This document shows, one piece after another, positions 32,231 to 45,699 of a stretch of DNA of 64,000 nucleotides; the first letter of the stretch is position 1, and each line of letters begins with the position of its first letter. Source of the stretch: Laburnicola sp. R22_1 (Eukaryota > Ascomycota > Dothideomycetes > Pleosporales > Didymosphaeriaceae); assembly GCA_014281115.1 (NCBI GenBank), contig JACONQ010000021.1, positions 1,116,001 through 1,180,000 of the forward strand. Reading direction: 5' to 3'. The notes beneath the pieces are model-generated. The model made no database searches, was not told the origin of the DNA, and saw only the letters and a list, made by a program, of their open reading frames with translations. A program made the translations under genes and the position numbers.

Positions 32231-32306
32231 AAGCTTATAATAGAGTAATAAGCTTACAATAGAGTAATAAGCTTATAATAGAGTAATAAGCTTACAATAG
32301 AGTAAT
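32231..32306 (+). repeat. Four 19-bp tandem repeats in the Gypsy 1 leader
   Basis: The unit AAGCTTATAATAGAGTAAT occurs four times head to tail. It alternates TTATAA and TTACAA, a single C/T difference of RIP type. It lies just inside the 5' LTR, in the untranslated leader. Function unknown. Confidence 0.85.
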
Positions 32307-32599
32307 AAGCTATAATAGACTTTTAATTAACCTATAACTTGCAATAACGTATATTGCACTCTTATAGTAAGAGAGACTATACCTATAATAGTATATAGCT
32401 AGACTTAATAATTCTAATTTAACTACACTTTATAATAATAGTATAGTAAACTAAGGTAACATTATTAGTAGGTGGCGCAATAGTAATTTTAGTATAGGCT
32501 AGCATCTACTATCTATAGGCCTATTAAACTTAGTAACCTAATTAACTCTTATAGTAATATAGCTAAAAACTATATCGTAAGTTATAGAAAATCTAAATA

Positions 32600-35500
32600 A
32601 GAAAGACTTAAATATACTTAGCGTAAGTGGCGTAGTAAGTTAAGTTAAATAGCCTATAAAGAATACGTGGCTACAACTTTTATATAATAAGAATACTAAC
32701 GCCCTACTACTATATCTTAAGATTCTTTACTTACCTACTTAGAGTGCTAAGCTAGAATAAAAAATAGTAGCTAATATTTATAATAGCAAATTGTTATAGA
32801 AGGCTACGTCCACTCGTGAGTAGCTAACGTTATTATTTAGCTATTTTATAGGCTATACTAATAGTGCTACTAAACTAGAGAATAAGGTGCATTAAGAATA
32901 GTAGTAAGAAGCTAAATTAAAGAATTGCCTAAACTATATTATAGAGTTAGCAAAGTAGGTACAATTTTACCTATTAAAAATAGAATATAATCTAGAAGTT
33001 AAATGCCACTATTTAGGTTAGTATAAGATCTAAATTACTAAAACACTCGCTTATATTAATTAGCTAAAGAAGCTTAAAAAGCTTTACTACGCTTGTACAA
33101 AATAATAATAATATAAAGCTATAGATTTAAAAAATTAGCTAAAAGCTACTATACTTATTCTATCTAACATTCTAGCACATGTGTAGTAGAATTTAAATAA
33201 TAGAGACCTTAAGATTATCTACTAGCGTTGTACTAATATATATACTACTTTATAAATAGGTACACTCTAACTTATAATTACTATTCTAAACGTAGCCTAT
33301 ACTATTTACGTCACTACGCCTAGTAGTTAGTTAGCTTCTACCTTAATAGGCATTAGTTAAGCCCCTAGCTATTACCTTTGCAAGCCTAATAAATTTAAAG
33401 GCTCTAATAATTACAAGAATTATAAGCTATAAAAGAGCTTAGTTTACTTATACCTAAGTATATATAATTATATTTTTACAACTAAGCATGCTAAAATAAA
33501 GTTTATTTTTAACTATACCTTAGATATTGCATATTAGCGTCTAAAACACTAAATAGATTTTAACAAATCTAGCGCTTTCTAGTTAGTAAAGAATATTTTT
33601 AATATATTAGACTATAGCTATATAGTAGTAAATCCTATAGGTAAGATATATGCAGCTATATAGAGTAACTAACTAAAAATTAGAGACTAGAAGAACTTTA
33701 AAAAATAGCTATTACGCTTTAAAATTGTAACTATACCTATTAATATTCTAGACTAGCAAAAGATTATTATAGCTATTTAACTCTTAAAGGCGTTTTGCCT
33801 AGAGACTAATAAGCAATAGTCTAATTCTAATTTCTAGGCATTCTTTATTAAGAAAATTTACTACTAGACTATAATCTTAAAAGTATAGGCCCTACCTAAG
33901 AGTACTAATACTAGCAACTATAGTAGTTATAATAGAGGTTATAGGTGAAATATAAGTAATAATAATAATATCTTAAGTTATAATAACGCCTAGGTAAAGT
34001 TATTAATAAATAAAGGACGCTATATTAGGTGCGGTAAGAAGAGTTACTACTATAAGAATAATAACGCGCCTTACAAGAGCAAAGCTTAGTAGACTACTAA
34101 TAAGATTAAGGCCCTTATTAACGCTAGTCTTGCAGTAATTAATATTATTCCTCTATTTTTTACCCCTACTATATTAACTAAGGATAAGCATTTAGAAAAC
34201 TAAATATTCCTATTAAAAGTTATTAGTAAAGACCTAAGTTGTTACTAAAACTAATATGCAATATTAAGAAGCTAGAGCTTTGGTTAACTTAATAGTTCTT
34301 ATAGCCCTAGTAAGTTATTAAGTTGTGCACTAACTTACTTAATAGCACTACGCTACTAATATATAGAGCTTAATTTATCTTTAAATACTAATTATAGTCT
34401 ACTTATAGCGCTAAGATTACTATTAATAGTCTTATAGACTTAAGTGTAATAAATACCTATGTTAGCTATAACTATATTCCTAGGCATAATCTACGCATAA
34501 TTATTCTTAATTAGCCTATTTAGCTACGCCTTAGTAATAGCATTACAAAATAGGTACTTATAAAAGCGGCTGTACTACTAGTATTCTATAGAGACTACTT
34601 TAGTAAAGAATTAGTATACATAGTTAATATAATAAATTATAATATTATTTTTAGCATATTTTAGCTAAGCGCATATAATTCTAATATTAATTAGTAGAAT
34701 AAAATAACGTTTAACAAATTCTTTTATATAAGCAATTACTATATAAAGGGACTACCTATTATAGTTATAAGTAAAGAATATTAACTATAGCTGCCAAAAC
34801 TATTAACGCTAAATCTAGTCTACGCTAGAATAGATATTATAGTTATTTCTAGATACGCCGCTTCTCTTATAGCGTTTTAGTTAAATTACTATGTAATATA
34901 GCTATATCTAGAATATATATAGTAGCTAGAGAAAATTAGTAAGTCTATAAATAGGAAGAATAAGGTAGGCGCTGCTAATATTAAAGCTATGTTTGTACAA
35001 TTGTTTTGTATTAATCTTATAGCTTTAACCTAGAAGAATTTTAATAAGTTTTATTAAAAGATAAATTAACTAAATAGGATGAAGGAAGAGATTATTAAGG
35101 CTCTACCTATATAAATTTAAGAAAAGTGGTAAGCTTTTATAGTCCTAGAAAACTAGCTACTACTATATTACCTAGGCGTTAATTATAAGATTAATCTAGA
35201 GTTTAGGGCTAAGTACCCTATCGCTTATCTATATAGCATAAGTAAGAAGAAGGATCTTATAGTTAAGGCTTATATTAATAAAAAGCTAAGCATAGGTAAG
35301 GTCTATTATAGTATATTTAACTTTACGGCCCTAGTCTTAGTAATAAAGAAACTAAATAGTAGCTTATATATTTATATTAACTATTAATAACTTAACACTA
35401 CTACTATTAAGAATAAGAATTTACTACCTAATATTTGTACAACGCTATTACAGCTCTTAGGCGTCTAATAGTTTAGTATTTTTAATATAATTACTACCTT

Positions 35501-36126
35501 TTATAAAGTATAAAACTATATTTGCCACGTAATATAGCCTATTTAAGTACCTAGTTATGCCTTTTTGGCTATATAATGCGCTAGCTACATTCTAGTTATA
35601 TATTAATAAGACCTTATAGGAATATTTAAATAAGTTTTACTTAGCATATATTAATAATATCCTTATCTTTAATAAAACTATAGCTAAACACAAGAACTAC
35701 ATCTACAAAGTCTACTAGTAGTTAAAAAATATAGGCCTATACTTAAATAATAATAAGTGCGAGTTTACTATTAAAAAGGTTAAGTACCTTAGACTTATTC
35801 TAACTATTAAAGGAATTAAAATAGATTTTATAAAGATTTGCATTGTTACTAATTAGTAGCTTCTAATAAATATATATAAGATGTAATTCTTTTTCGGTTT
35901 TATAAATTTCTATAGGCGTTTTATTATTAGTTATTTAAGTCTAGCAAGGGCGTTAATAGATCTAACGCATAAGAAAGTTTTAACAAAAATTCCTCTTAAC
36001 TTGTATAGCCCCGCTGCTAGAGCTTTTAAGCAACTTAAAAACGCATTTATAGTTGCACTAGTCTTAGCACACTTTAACCCTAATCTAGAGATATAGATTA
36101 AAAGTAACGCCTTTAACTTTATTATT
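32600..36126 (+). pseudogene. Gypsy 1 gag-protease-reverse transcriptase relic
   Basis: Stops (TAA/TAG) are frequent but one frame at a time still reads. A gag zinc knuckle lies near 34010-34075 (RCGKKSYYY, where Cys and His positions have been changed). The reverse transcriptase active site YINNILIF lies at about 35645-35670, with both catalytic Asp of YxDD changed to Asn. The start of RNase H (AFIVALVLAHFNPNLE, near 36040-36090) follows. The frame is cut at 36126 by the Copia insertion and resumes at about 41917. Confidence 0.8.
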
Positions 36127-36131
36127 ACTAT

Positions 36132-36467
36132 TATTAGATATCAGAGTATCTTTAATAAAGGAAGTTATAGTAAGTTACTATAAGATAATTATATAGAATT
36201 AATAATAGATTAATTGTGTGTGTACGTGTATCGAAGACATAGCTGCTAGAAACACTACTACTAGTGCCGCGCTACTTAGCTTATAGGTCGACCTATACGC
36301 TATTTATTAGTTAGCTAGACTTACTATCTAGATTCTACTACATTCTATCGCATTCTACTAAGATTCTACGATAGCGTCCTTCTAGGCCCTAGGAGATTAC
36401 TATTAATCTAACACTACTATATCTTATAGTAAAATTACTATAATTTATAGTAACTATATATCTAACA
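36132..36467 (-). repeat. 3' LTR of the Copia element (left copy)
   Basis: This 336-bp direct repeat of 41330-41644 ends TCTAACA on the plus strand. The two copies differ mostly by C/T and G/A changes. The polypurine tract AGCTAAGGGGGTG lies immediately outside it on the internal side (36468-36480), which fixes the minus-strand orientation. Confidence 0.9.
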
Positions 36468-36479
36468 CACCCCCTTAGC

Positions 36480-39400
36480 TTAAAGCTATTCTAAGCTAGA
36501 CTTAATCCTTTATAGCTATTTAATTATTTATAGTCTAAATAACTTTATCCTCTATTCTAATTTATCTAGGTTAACCTTTTAGTTATTAATTCTTGCGCTA
36601 ATATCTTTAAGTCTAAGTTAATTTATAAACTTAGTCTATTTTTTAGCTAGTAAAGCCTTGGCAAGACTATTTACTACTATTTCTTCTAATTATTAGTACT
36701 AGCCGTTAATTGTTTTATATACTACTTTTTATTAAAGCTAATAATTATATATATTAACGTGCCTAAGCTTAGTTTCTAATCTAGTAATCTCTTTAGTAAT
36801 AAGTTAGATAGTTTATTACTTGTTATAGTTAATAATAATTATTAAGGGTAACATTTTAATTTTTAATTTAGCAATTAACTAAGCTAGAAAAAGTGTCTCC
36901 TTTACAACCTATAAGAGTGCTAGCAACTTAGCTTTAGTTATTAAAGTAGTGATAGTGTCTTACTTATTTGCCTTCTAGGCTATAAAACTATTAAACAATT
37001 TAATAATATATTCTTAAGAGCTCTTATAGTTAAAAGTATTATCTATAAATAATATATTACTTACAACTTTATAGGTGTCTACTCCTCTAAAGCGTAGTGC
37101 TAATATTTATATAAAAAATAGGTATAGTATCACGTAATTAGTAGTATTATAATAGTTGTTGCTAGAATTTAATAGGAAGTGTAATAGTTAAAAGCTTACA
37201 AAAGTAATATCTAGACGCGTAGTTACTATAGCGTATAGAATTATTTTAATCTTCTACTAGTATTAATTAATTTCTACCTTTAAAGCAAGTTCTTTTTAGA
37301 GGAGTAATTTAATTACTACTATTAGAGTATTGTGCTGTATATTGCGTTAGTTAACTAGACAATTAATCTTGTCTATATAAAATGCTTAAGTTAGCTAGAG
37401 TAGTCTATAGGGATAGTCTTTAATAACTTTAACTTCTAAAAACTATTATAGATCTTTTCCACTAGTAAGGAAGAATTTTAAACTTAACTATTTTATTACT
37501 ATATTAGTAGCACGCTTCTAATCCTTTGCATAGGTAACAATAAGATTGTCTATATAAAAGAAAATAATAATGCTATTTTTAATTATATAGTATAGCTCGT
37601 GTAGAACAATAGTAAATTTAAGGTCTTAAAGCACTTAGGTAAACTCTTATTACTATAGTAATAAAGAGATTTATAGACTATACAGCGTCTTATATAGCTA
37701 TAGAATAGTGCTAGATTAGGTGTATTTTTATAGTATTCTTATATAGATTTTTCTATTTAACTTTATATAGACAAAAGCGTTAGTAATATTGTATTAGCTA
37801 AGCTCTAGATTAAAGCAAGCTACTATAATTATAAGTAGGCAAAAAGATCGTCCTACAAGTGTGGCGGCGTAGGTATTTTAAATAGTAAAGTGTTGTTGTT
37901 AATCTCTATTTACTACTAGTCTAGTCTTACACTTCTAAACGTAGTAGTATTTATTAAGCTTATAGGTATAGACCTATATATAGTTAAGAATTTAATAGTC
38001 TACTAATTGTGCTTAAGTAATAGGCATTTTACTTTATAACTTTATCTCTTTATAGCTTTATAAGTGTAATTACTTAGCATTCTTTTATATTTTAAATAGT
38101 AGATAATTATTTATTCTTATTCTATAAGATAGAGGTTTTAGTAGAAAGCTTTAGTGTGGCTTCTTACCTACTTTAAGCATGCGTCTAAATTATACCTTGT
38201 TAAGTGGCTTACCTTTATATATTTCTATACTTCCTACTTTAGTGCCTATAGCATAGCAAGTTAATATTTTAACTATAATTGCTTTATAGGCAATAGTTTA
38301 CTATAAATTTTAATATAATTGCTAGCTATTAATTATATAAGTAATGCGATAGGTAGTAGTATTGCTAGTTGTAATAGGTAGGTATAGTTAACCTTCCTCC
38401 CTTAATTATATTCTAAAGTGTTATTATCCTTTTAGGAGTCTATTATTAGCTTATCTTTATAGAAAGACTTAATATTTTGTTATTTTAGTAGTAAGGGCGG
38501 TAGCTCTACTAATTAAGTCTATACTACAATTTCTTTATAAATGCTATGCATAAGGTTGTCTATTAGGTCTTTTATCTTGCCTAAGACTACTAATTATTTG
38601 TTAAAAATAATATTGCAAGTACTAATAACCTTTGCAAGGGGAAGGGATCTATATCCTCTAAATATTTATTAATTAATAACCTACTAGATATTTAATCTAT
38701 ACTTTTAAATTAAGCTTTTAGACCTTACTCTTACTACGTTTTATATTATTAGTTATAGTAAAAGCTTTATAGCTATAAGCCCTAAGGTAAGCCTATTTAG
38801 GTTTCTTTAGCTAAATAATAATACTATTCTAAAAGGCAATTATTGTGTAGAATACTTTATATAGTAATTACTATTAGTTAGCGTAGTTTAGTATTTAATT
38901 ATAGAGGTATATAGCTACTTATATAATTTCTAGCTATAGTGTTTAAAAAAGATTAGCGTTAAGTTGCATTACATAACTTTTCTTCTTAATTACACCCCCT
39001 AAGCGTTTAGTGCCTCTATTCTACGCTTAGGTATTGGGTGCTAAAGGCTTAATAATAATACCTTCGCTAATATACTACTTAATAACGTTTTATTTAACTA
39101 AGAAGATTTTATTATTTGACTTAATTATTTTAATTAAAATTTTAAACTATACTTTTATAAATAGTGCAAATTCCTTTAGCAGCTTAATAATTAACTACGC
39201 TAGTCTATTGTCTTTAAAGTAGAAATTCTAAGCTATACTTAAGAATCTATTAGTAATAAGTATTTGGCTTTTCTTGCTAGTAGAGCTTTCTTACTTAAAA
39301 TTATAGAAGTTGATAGCTATTCTTTTACTAGGGCTATTATTGCTCTATCTAGCCTATCTTTATATTTATTGCTTAAGTTTTAATTATTTATAAGTATTGC

Positions 39401-41329
39401 ATTAGACTATAGTAGATTCTTTAAGGCACACCCCCTTAGAGTAATTTATAGTGTGTTTAAGCGCCTAAGGTTCTAGGTAGCCTAATTGTTTATACTAAGT
39501 AATTATATTTACTTTCTACGCTTATCTTTTAGTGCACAAGTTAGTCTTATATATAGTATAAGTTACACTCTTTATTATAGCATAGCTTATTAATATTTTA
39601 AACTCTAGTATCTATTAATTATGTATCTCTTAGAGTTCTATAAGGACTGTGTTGTCTCTCTACTTAATTATTATTAGTTCTACCTATGTATTTTGCTAGA
39701 GGTCTTGCCTTTAAAGTAATTAGAAAGATACTAGATTTTATAGTAGTTTAGAATAGTAGGCAATATTATTAAGCTTTAGTGTTTAATTCTCTTGTCTGCT
39801 TCTAACGTATAGATAGACGCTTTTATATCTTTTTATTTATACTTATAATAAATCTACCTATATAAAGTCTTTTAGTAATAGTGGCTATATTAAGATAAAC
39901 TAATTAATATTATTAAAGATATAGTAGGTAGTGTCTAAATTAAGAATTGCTAAGTAACGTAGTATGTACGTATTTAGATTCAAGTAGTAAGATATAATAT
40001 TAAAGCTTACTAGAAAATCTATATGTTTTTATTTATCTAGTTATTTATTATTAGTTTTAGTAATTTAAGTTAGGGTAGGAGTATGCAAGCATTTAATAGT
40101 TAGTATATAAGACTTTTATCTTTTTACCCCTTATGCTTAACTAGAGATCTAGATTATATTTTAGCTAAAATCTAATAAGCTTTACTATTATAAGGTTTAG
40201 TTTAAACTAAGTAGACTACTTTTTAGAATATGCATAAAAGCATTTCTTTAGATTGTGGCGTTGTTTATAAGTAGAGCACTTAGGGTTTAATTTACCTTTG
40301 CTACTAACTACTATTAGCTTATTATTTATATTTGTAGACTACTTAAATTTGGTGCATATACTATTATTTTGTTAATTTGTAGCCTAAGATCTTTTTTAGT
40401 TTAATAATACTACTCTGTCTATAAAAAAGACGTCTTTGTCTATAGTTTAAGTGGGTTTACTACTATTAGTAAGAGATAAACCTATAGCACTAAAGGCGCC
40501 CCTTTGTTTACCCTTAACTAGCTGCTAAAGATTGATATAGTTTTAAAAGAGTTATATTGTATATTTATAATTAATTACTAGGTTCTATTTTCTATATTAA
40601 CTAATAGTTATTACCTATTATAGCATAATATTGTTAATAGCTTTTATAAAGTCTACTTTAATAGAGGCTAATATTGCTAGCTCTAAAACGTTTACTAATT
40701 CTACTTTAGTTACTACTTAATTATATTTAGTAAGCTATATAGCCTATTAGGTTAAGCTTCTTATTAGTTTAAAAGTATTTAGATATTGCGCTTAGGCGCG
40801 TTTATATTTATTTTTAAGGTTTACACTAATAGTAAGCGTTAGATTATTAATCTATTTCTTACTTAATTTATTAGGTAGATAATATATCTTCTATAAATAG
40901 GCTAAGATAGTTAATTAAATAAAAGTAATAATTTTATTAAGGTCTATTTTCTTATCTTAGTATAATTAATAAAGTAGCTTATATACTTCTAGTTGCAATT
41001 TAGAGTATTTACTATCTTTTTTAAATAACTTTTTTTACTACTAATAGTTATAATAGTAGTGTTAGTTCCTTATTTAGGTACGCTGCTATAAAGGTAGTAC
41101 TTAGTTAATAGTTTTTAATTACTAGTGCTGTAGCCAGCATAGGTTATAGGATTAGTTTAATTATTAATACTAGATTAATAATTCTCTAGACGTTAAGAAT
41201 ATAACACCTTAGCTTTAGTTGTTATAGCTAGGACGTATAGTTAGTGTAGTTAATTAGGATTACTATAGAATCTCTAAGTGTTAATAAAGCTATAATAATT
41301 AGCTTAATTAAGGCAGTAAGACTTTTAAT
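36480..41329 (-). pseudogene. Copia polyprotein relic
   Basis: Read on the minus strand, the most diagnostic pieces are a reverse transcriptase active site YIDNLIVTYAKD near 37530-37565 (the YVDDL box with one Asp-to-Asn change) and the RNase H C-terminal block xNSLAKALLAKK near 36647-36680, equivalent to the usual ADxLTKxLP. Integrase and gag regions upstream are too mutated for me to delimit. TAA/TAG stops occur throughout. Confidence 0.75.
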
Positions 41330-41644
41330 TATTAAATACGAGAGTATCTTTAATAAAGAAAGTTATAGTAAGTTACTATAAAATAATTATATAGAATTAA
41401 TAATAGATTAATTGTGTGTGTACGTATGTTAAAGATATAGCTACTAGAGACACTACTACTAGCGCTGCGCTACTTAGCTTATAGGTTAACCTATGCGCTA
41501 TTTATTAGTTAGCTACACTTACTATCTAGATTCTGCCGCATTCTATCGCATTTTGCCAAGATTCTGCCGTAGCGTCCTTCTAGGCCCTAGGAGATTACTA
41601 TTAATTTAACACTACTATATTTTATAGTAACTATATATCTAATA
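41330..41644 (-). repeat. 5' LTR of the Copia element (right copy)
   Basis: This is the direct repeat partner of 36132-36467, about 315 bp. It ends CTAATA on the plus strand, where the other copy has CTAACA. The ACTAT duplication follows directly. Confidence 0.9.
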
Positions 41645-41651
41645 ACTATAG

Positions 41652-41916
41652 TTATCTGTACACTGTACGGGCAAGGGCACCTGAGGGTGTTGAGGTTTCA
41701 ATATTGCCGCACGATGGCATCACGTGGGGATCACGTGATGCCCGTGCGCCGCGGCCCGTGCGCCGCAGGATCTTCTCCTTTCCATCCGCACCCTCTCTAG
41801 AGACAAGCAATTAATACCAAGTCGTTCTATTATGTTATTTCCTTTTCCTCGTACAATCGCCCCGTACACCCTCCACGCTTGCCAGTATAGAGGATTAGAA
41901 TTCTATGTCTATACAG
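41652..41916. mobile_element. GC-balanced, un-RIPped insertion, probably a solo LTR
   Basis: About 260 bp with CpG-rich sequence (for example GTGCGCCGCGGCC) stands out in a sea of TpA. It starts near TGTACACTGTACGGG and may end near CTATACA. On both sides the Gypsy 1 RNase H frame is recognisable (FNFIIT before, then PITF and NYAIYNKKLLAI after), so it is an insertion. TG...CA ends suggest a solo LTR, but I could not find matching target duplications, so the ends are approximate. It contains the palindrome ATCACGTGAT. Confidence 0.55.
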
Positions 41917-42435
41917 CTAGCTGTAGAGTACCCATTTAACAATAGTCCTATTTTAGATATATTATAGCGTGCTACAACCTATTACTTTTATATTAATACA
42001 AATAATTTTTATAGAATATAATTACGCAATCTATAATAAAAAACTCCTTGCTATTATTAAGGCTTTTAAGAAGTAGTATTTAGAACTATTAGATAGGTTA
42101 TTAATTAACGTAATATTTAATTACAAAGTGCTTAAGTAGTTTATAACTATAAAGTAGTTAAACTAGTAATAAGCTTACTAGGCAGAGTTTCTTTTAGAAT
42201 TTAATTTTAAAATTATATATTAACTAAGCTAATAGGATAGTAAGCCTAACTTGCTTACTTACTACTTAGGCGACCTACCTTACAATATACTTAATAACTA
42301 TCTACAATACTAGTTATAAATAATACTTACGTCTAACTATATTAAATCTATTCTAAAGATAGTTACTATACGCAATAAGCATCTAGAAAAGAAAGTACTA
42401 CATATAATATACTTAGCCTATATAATAATAGAACT
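41917..42435 (+). pseudogene. Gypsy 1 RNase H relic, continued
   Basis: One plus frame reads NYAIYNKKLLAIIKAF, then a block equivalent to the DHKxLxYF motif (FNYKVLK, with His changed to Tyr), then a frame equivalent to AEFLSEFDFKIxYRPG and KPDALTRRxGDLP. This is the RNase H and connection region of Ty3/Gypsy elements. It joins logically to the frame interrupted at 36126 and is cut again at 42435 by chromovirus 2. Confidence 0.8.
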
Positions 42436-42440
42436 AAAGG

Positions 42441-42730
42441 TGTAATAGTGGGTGCCTGCCTCCCTACAAGTTACTCCCTATTACCTTTCCCTATTACCTT
42501 TTTCTTTACCCCTATTGTGTCTTTCCCTCCTTAAAGGCACCTTTTCTAGTTAGTAGTAGCACGGCACTAGCATAGGAATAGAGCGTCACCTCTGCCCTAT
42601 ATAAGGACTAAGCCCCTCTAGCTCTTCTTTTGCCTACTATCTTAGTATAGTCTTAATTTAACTATCTCTTTTAACTATCCTAGCTAACCCTAAAAGGCTT
42701 GCCGTATTAAGCCTAGTACCTAGCCTTACA
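42441..42730 (+). repeat. 5' LTR of chromovirus 2
   Basis: The 290-bp LTR begins TGTAATAGTGGG and ends CCTTACA. The TATA-like CCCTATATAAGG near 42595 and a pyrimidine-rich U3 (many CCCTATTACC-type runs) are visible. It is well conserved compared with the internal region. Confidence 0.9.
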
Positions 42731-45699
42731 TTATACTAAGACTGCCTTTTCTTTAGCTATAGACAGCAATATAATATCTATCTTCTCTCTTTAGACACTA
42801 CCTAGTAGTAGTTAAATTAGTAGAAAAACTACCTTAAGTTAGATAGGCACACTCTAAGTTAAACAAGCATACACTAAGTTAGACGCGTATTTTCTAAGTC
42901 CCTCCTTTGCTTAGCGCAAAAGGGTAAAAGAGACCTATTAGCTACTCTTCTAAGACTTCTAGCTAAGTTTAAAGAAGTGCACTACTCTAAGTTAAATAGG
43001 CACGCACTAAGTTAAATGCGTATTTTCTAAATCCCTTCTCTACATAGTGTAAGAGGGTAAAAGAGACCTATTAGCTACTTCCCTAAAACTTTTAGCTAAG
43101 TTTAAAGAAATGCACTACTTTAAGTTAAATAAGCACGCGCTAAGTTAGACGCGTATTCTTTAAGTTCCTTCTCTACTTAGCTTAAAAGAGTAGAAGAAAA
43201 CTCTTACAATAATAATAACTACTATAACATCCTACTAAACTTACTCTTCTAATAACTACCTTTTAGTGCTATTATAAAATTAGGCTATTAAGGTAATATA
43301 GAAGCTAAAGTTTTATACTTTAGCTATAGCGCTGCCTAATTTTAGAAAGGATAGCTTTACTTTTTACTTAGTCTAAACTATACGCTAGCCTATACGCTTA
43401 TAAAGACTTGCCACCCTAGCCCTATTTATATTTTTACCTTACTGAACCTACTATTATTAGATACTAGCATTATAGTATTACGCTAATCTTCTATCTAGAC
43501 GTATGCGCCTAGAGTATACTATAGGTTTTTAGCCATTAACCTTATAATAGACGACACTACTATAGAAGATATTAAGGCCTTTCTTACTTAAGATAGTATA
43601 ATTAACTATTATAAAAAAGTTCTTAGGCAAGTCTTTTATGCTAGCCTATAATTTATTAAGTAAAAAAAGTAGTTAGTAAAAACTTCCTAGATTGTGGGCT
43701 ACTTAGCTCTAAAGCTTAAGAAGAAGAAGAGTATAATTAAATTACTAAACAAATACTATCTTAAGAGAGTTTCTTATAGTAGCCTAGCCTATTTAGAATA
43801 ATAGTAGCATATTAAAACTCTTAAGGCAAATATAACTAGCTATAAATTTAATAACCTAGACTATACGTGGCTAGTACACTAAGGCAAACTTAAGTATCGC
43901 ACTACTAGAATATTTAACTTGTCTACTAGCTAGTTTAAACTATTATACAAAGATCTCTAGAATATAAAGCAACTACTAGCCACCTATTAATTTTAAGCCT
44001 AATATTACTTTTCTTAAGGCCTAGTTTTAAAGAAGATGCCACTAGTGGGCATAGCACTTTAGAAATTCTATAAATACCCTAAAATTGTAGACTTTTTTAG
44101 GGCCCTATACAAGCGCGCTAATATATTTAAATAAGCTTTTACTATACTAGTAATAGTATAAGATTATCCTACTATATACGCTATGTTAACTATATCTACT
44201 AATAATATAGCCAATTAAATATTTATTAAAGATAATAAGTTTAGCTCTAATAAGGCCCTCTCTTTAGTTAAGAGTATTTCTACTTCTAAATATAAAGGCA
44301 AGGTCCCTTTAAAGCTAGCTAGCCTATCTATACTAGTAGATTGCGGCATTACTTGTAACTTCTTACTATTATTTCTATAAATACCCCCCTAGCTAAAGAT
44401 TTATATTCTAAATTAGAACTAATATCTTAGTACTAGTTCTTACCTTCCCTATTTAGAGCACGATACCACTTAAAACTAAAATTAATTCCTTTATTTAAAT
44501 TGCGGCACTACTTATAATTTACTAACTAATAACTATAATTCTTTTATGCAGCTAGCACTTATATAGCAAAATGTAAACTTTTACAATTTTTTTATTTTTA
44601 AGCACGTCTAGATAAGACTAGCTATAAGTGGCTAAATTAATATCCCTATTAGTAGAACTATATTAGCCACTCCTATTAGCACACTAAAGCTAGAACGCTT
44701 TATAAAGCTCTCTAATGTAAAGAAATTTTATAGTAAAGATTAATTTAGTTTAAGTATTAAAAATTAGCTAGAAGATATACGAAATAAAATCTAGATTAAT
44801 ATAGACTATTATTAAGATGCTACTTTAAAAGAAGACTAAGACAACTAAGTAAAAGCTATACTTAGCTATTTTAAAGAAGTTACTTAAGAAGTAAGACATA
44901 ATTAGAGCTAAATAAACTAGGGCCTTAAAAACAATTGCGGTTCTAAAGCACTATTTAAGTTTCTAAAGAAGACCTATTACAATTTATTTGCACCCTAGAG
45001 AGCATACAAAAGTTTTATAGACTATTTTTCTTTAATAGAATAAATGCTTAGACATTTCTATAGGCTTTTAAGAGTCTAGCTAGAAAAAGTAAACTAGACT
45101 TCTATACCTAAAAGGACAAACTATAACTTAAGTTAACTAAGAGTCTCAAAATAATACTCTAGCATAAAATAAAGAATCTAGCTATTAACTATCTAGTAAT
45201 TAAACACTAGATAACTATAGTTAGCCGCACTCTTTATAATAGTAATATAACTAACCCACTCTAACTACACACAAAGATCTTATTTAAGGTATTACTCTCT
45301 AAACTAAAGCCATCGTATATAGTACTTAAAAAACTAGCACTCCTATAGGGTTCTACTATCCCCTTCTCTAATTTTTATAATTGTAGCTAGACATAGTGTG
45401 TTAAACACAATGCCTATTTTTAATAAAAAAATAGGTAAATATAAGCCTTAATGCAATAAGCTAATAGTAGTCACATAGACAAATATTAAAATAAAAGATA
45501 ATTTAGATATACCTAAACTTAGTATTACCTACTACTCTAATAAGGAAGGTAATTTATTAAATAATAAAGCTTTAAATATAAGCTATTAGACCCTTTTAAC
45601 TTAGTAGCTTATATAAAAACTACTAAGCTAATAAATTTTAATAAGCTATAGTTCTAACTATAAAATATAAATACTAAGCCTAAATTACTACTTATAAAA

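Larger units (their letters stand above)
36132..41644 (-). mobile_element. Ty1/Copia retrotransposon nested in Gypsy 1
   Basis: LTRs are at 36132-36467 and 41330-41644, with perfect 5-bp target duplications ACTAT at 36127-36131 and 41645-41649. On the minus strand the LTR begins TGTTAGATATA and is preceded by a polypurine tract (AAGGGGGTG), as expected. The 5513-bp length is typical. It lies inside the Gypsy 1 RNase H coding region, so it is younger. It is itself heavily RIP-mutated, and therefore some RIP postdates it. Confidence 0.92.

Noticed and set aside
41657..41915. Definite solo LTR with exact ends
   Set aside because: TG...CA ends can be drawn, but the 5 bases outside (TTATC and GCTAG) do not match and alternative ends do not either. 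Reported only as an approximate insertion.
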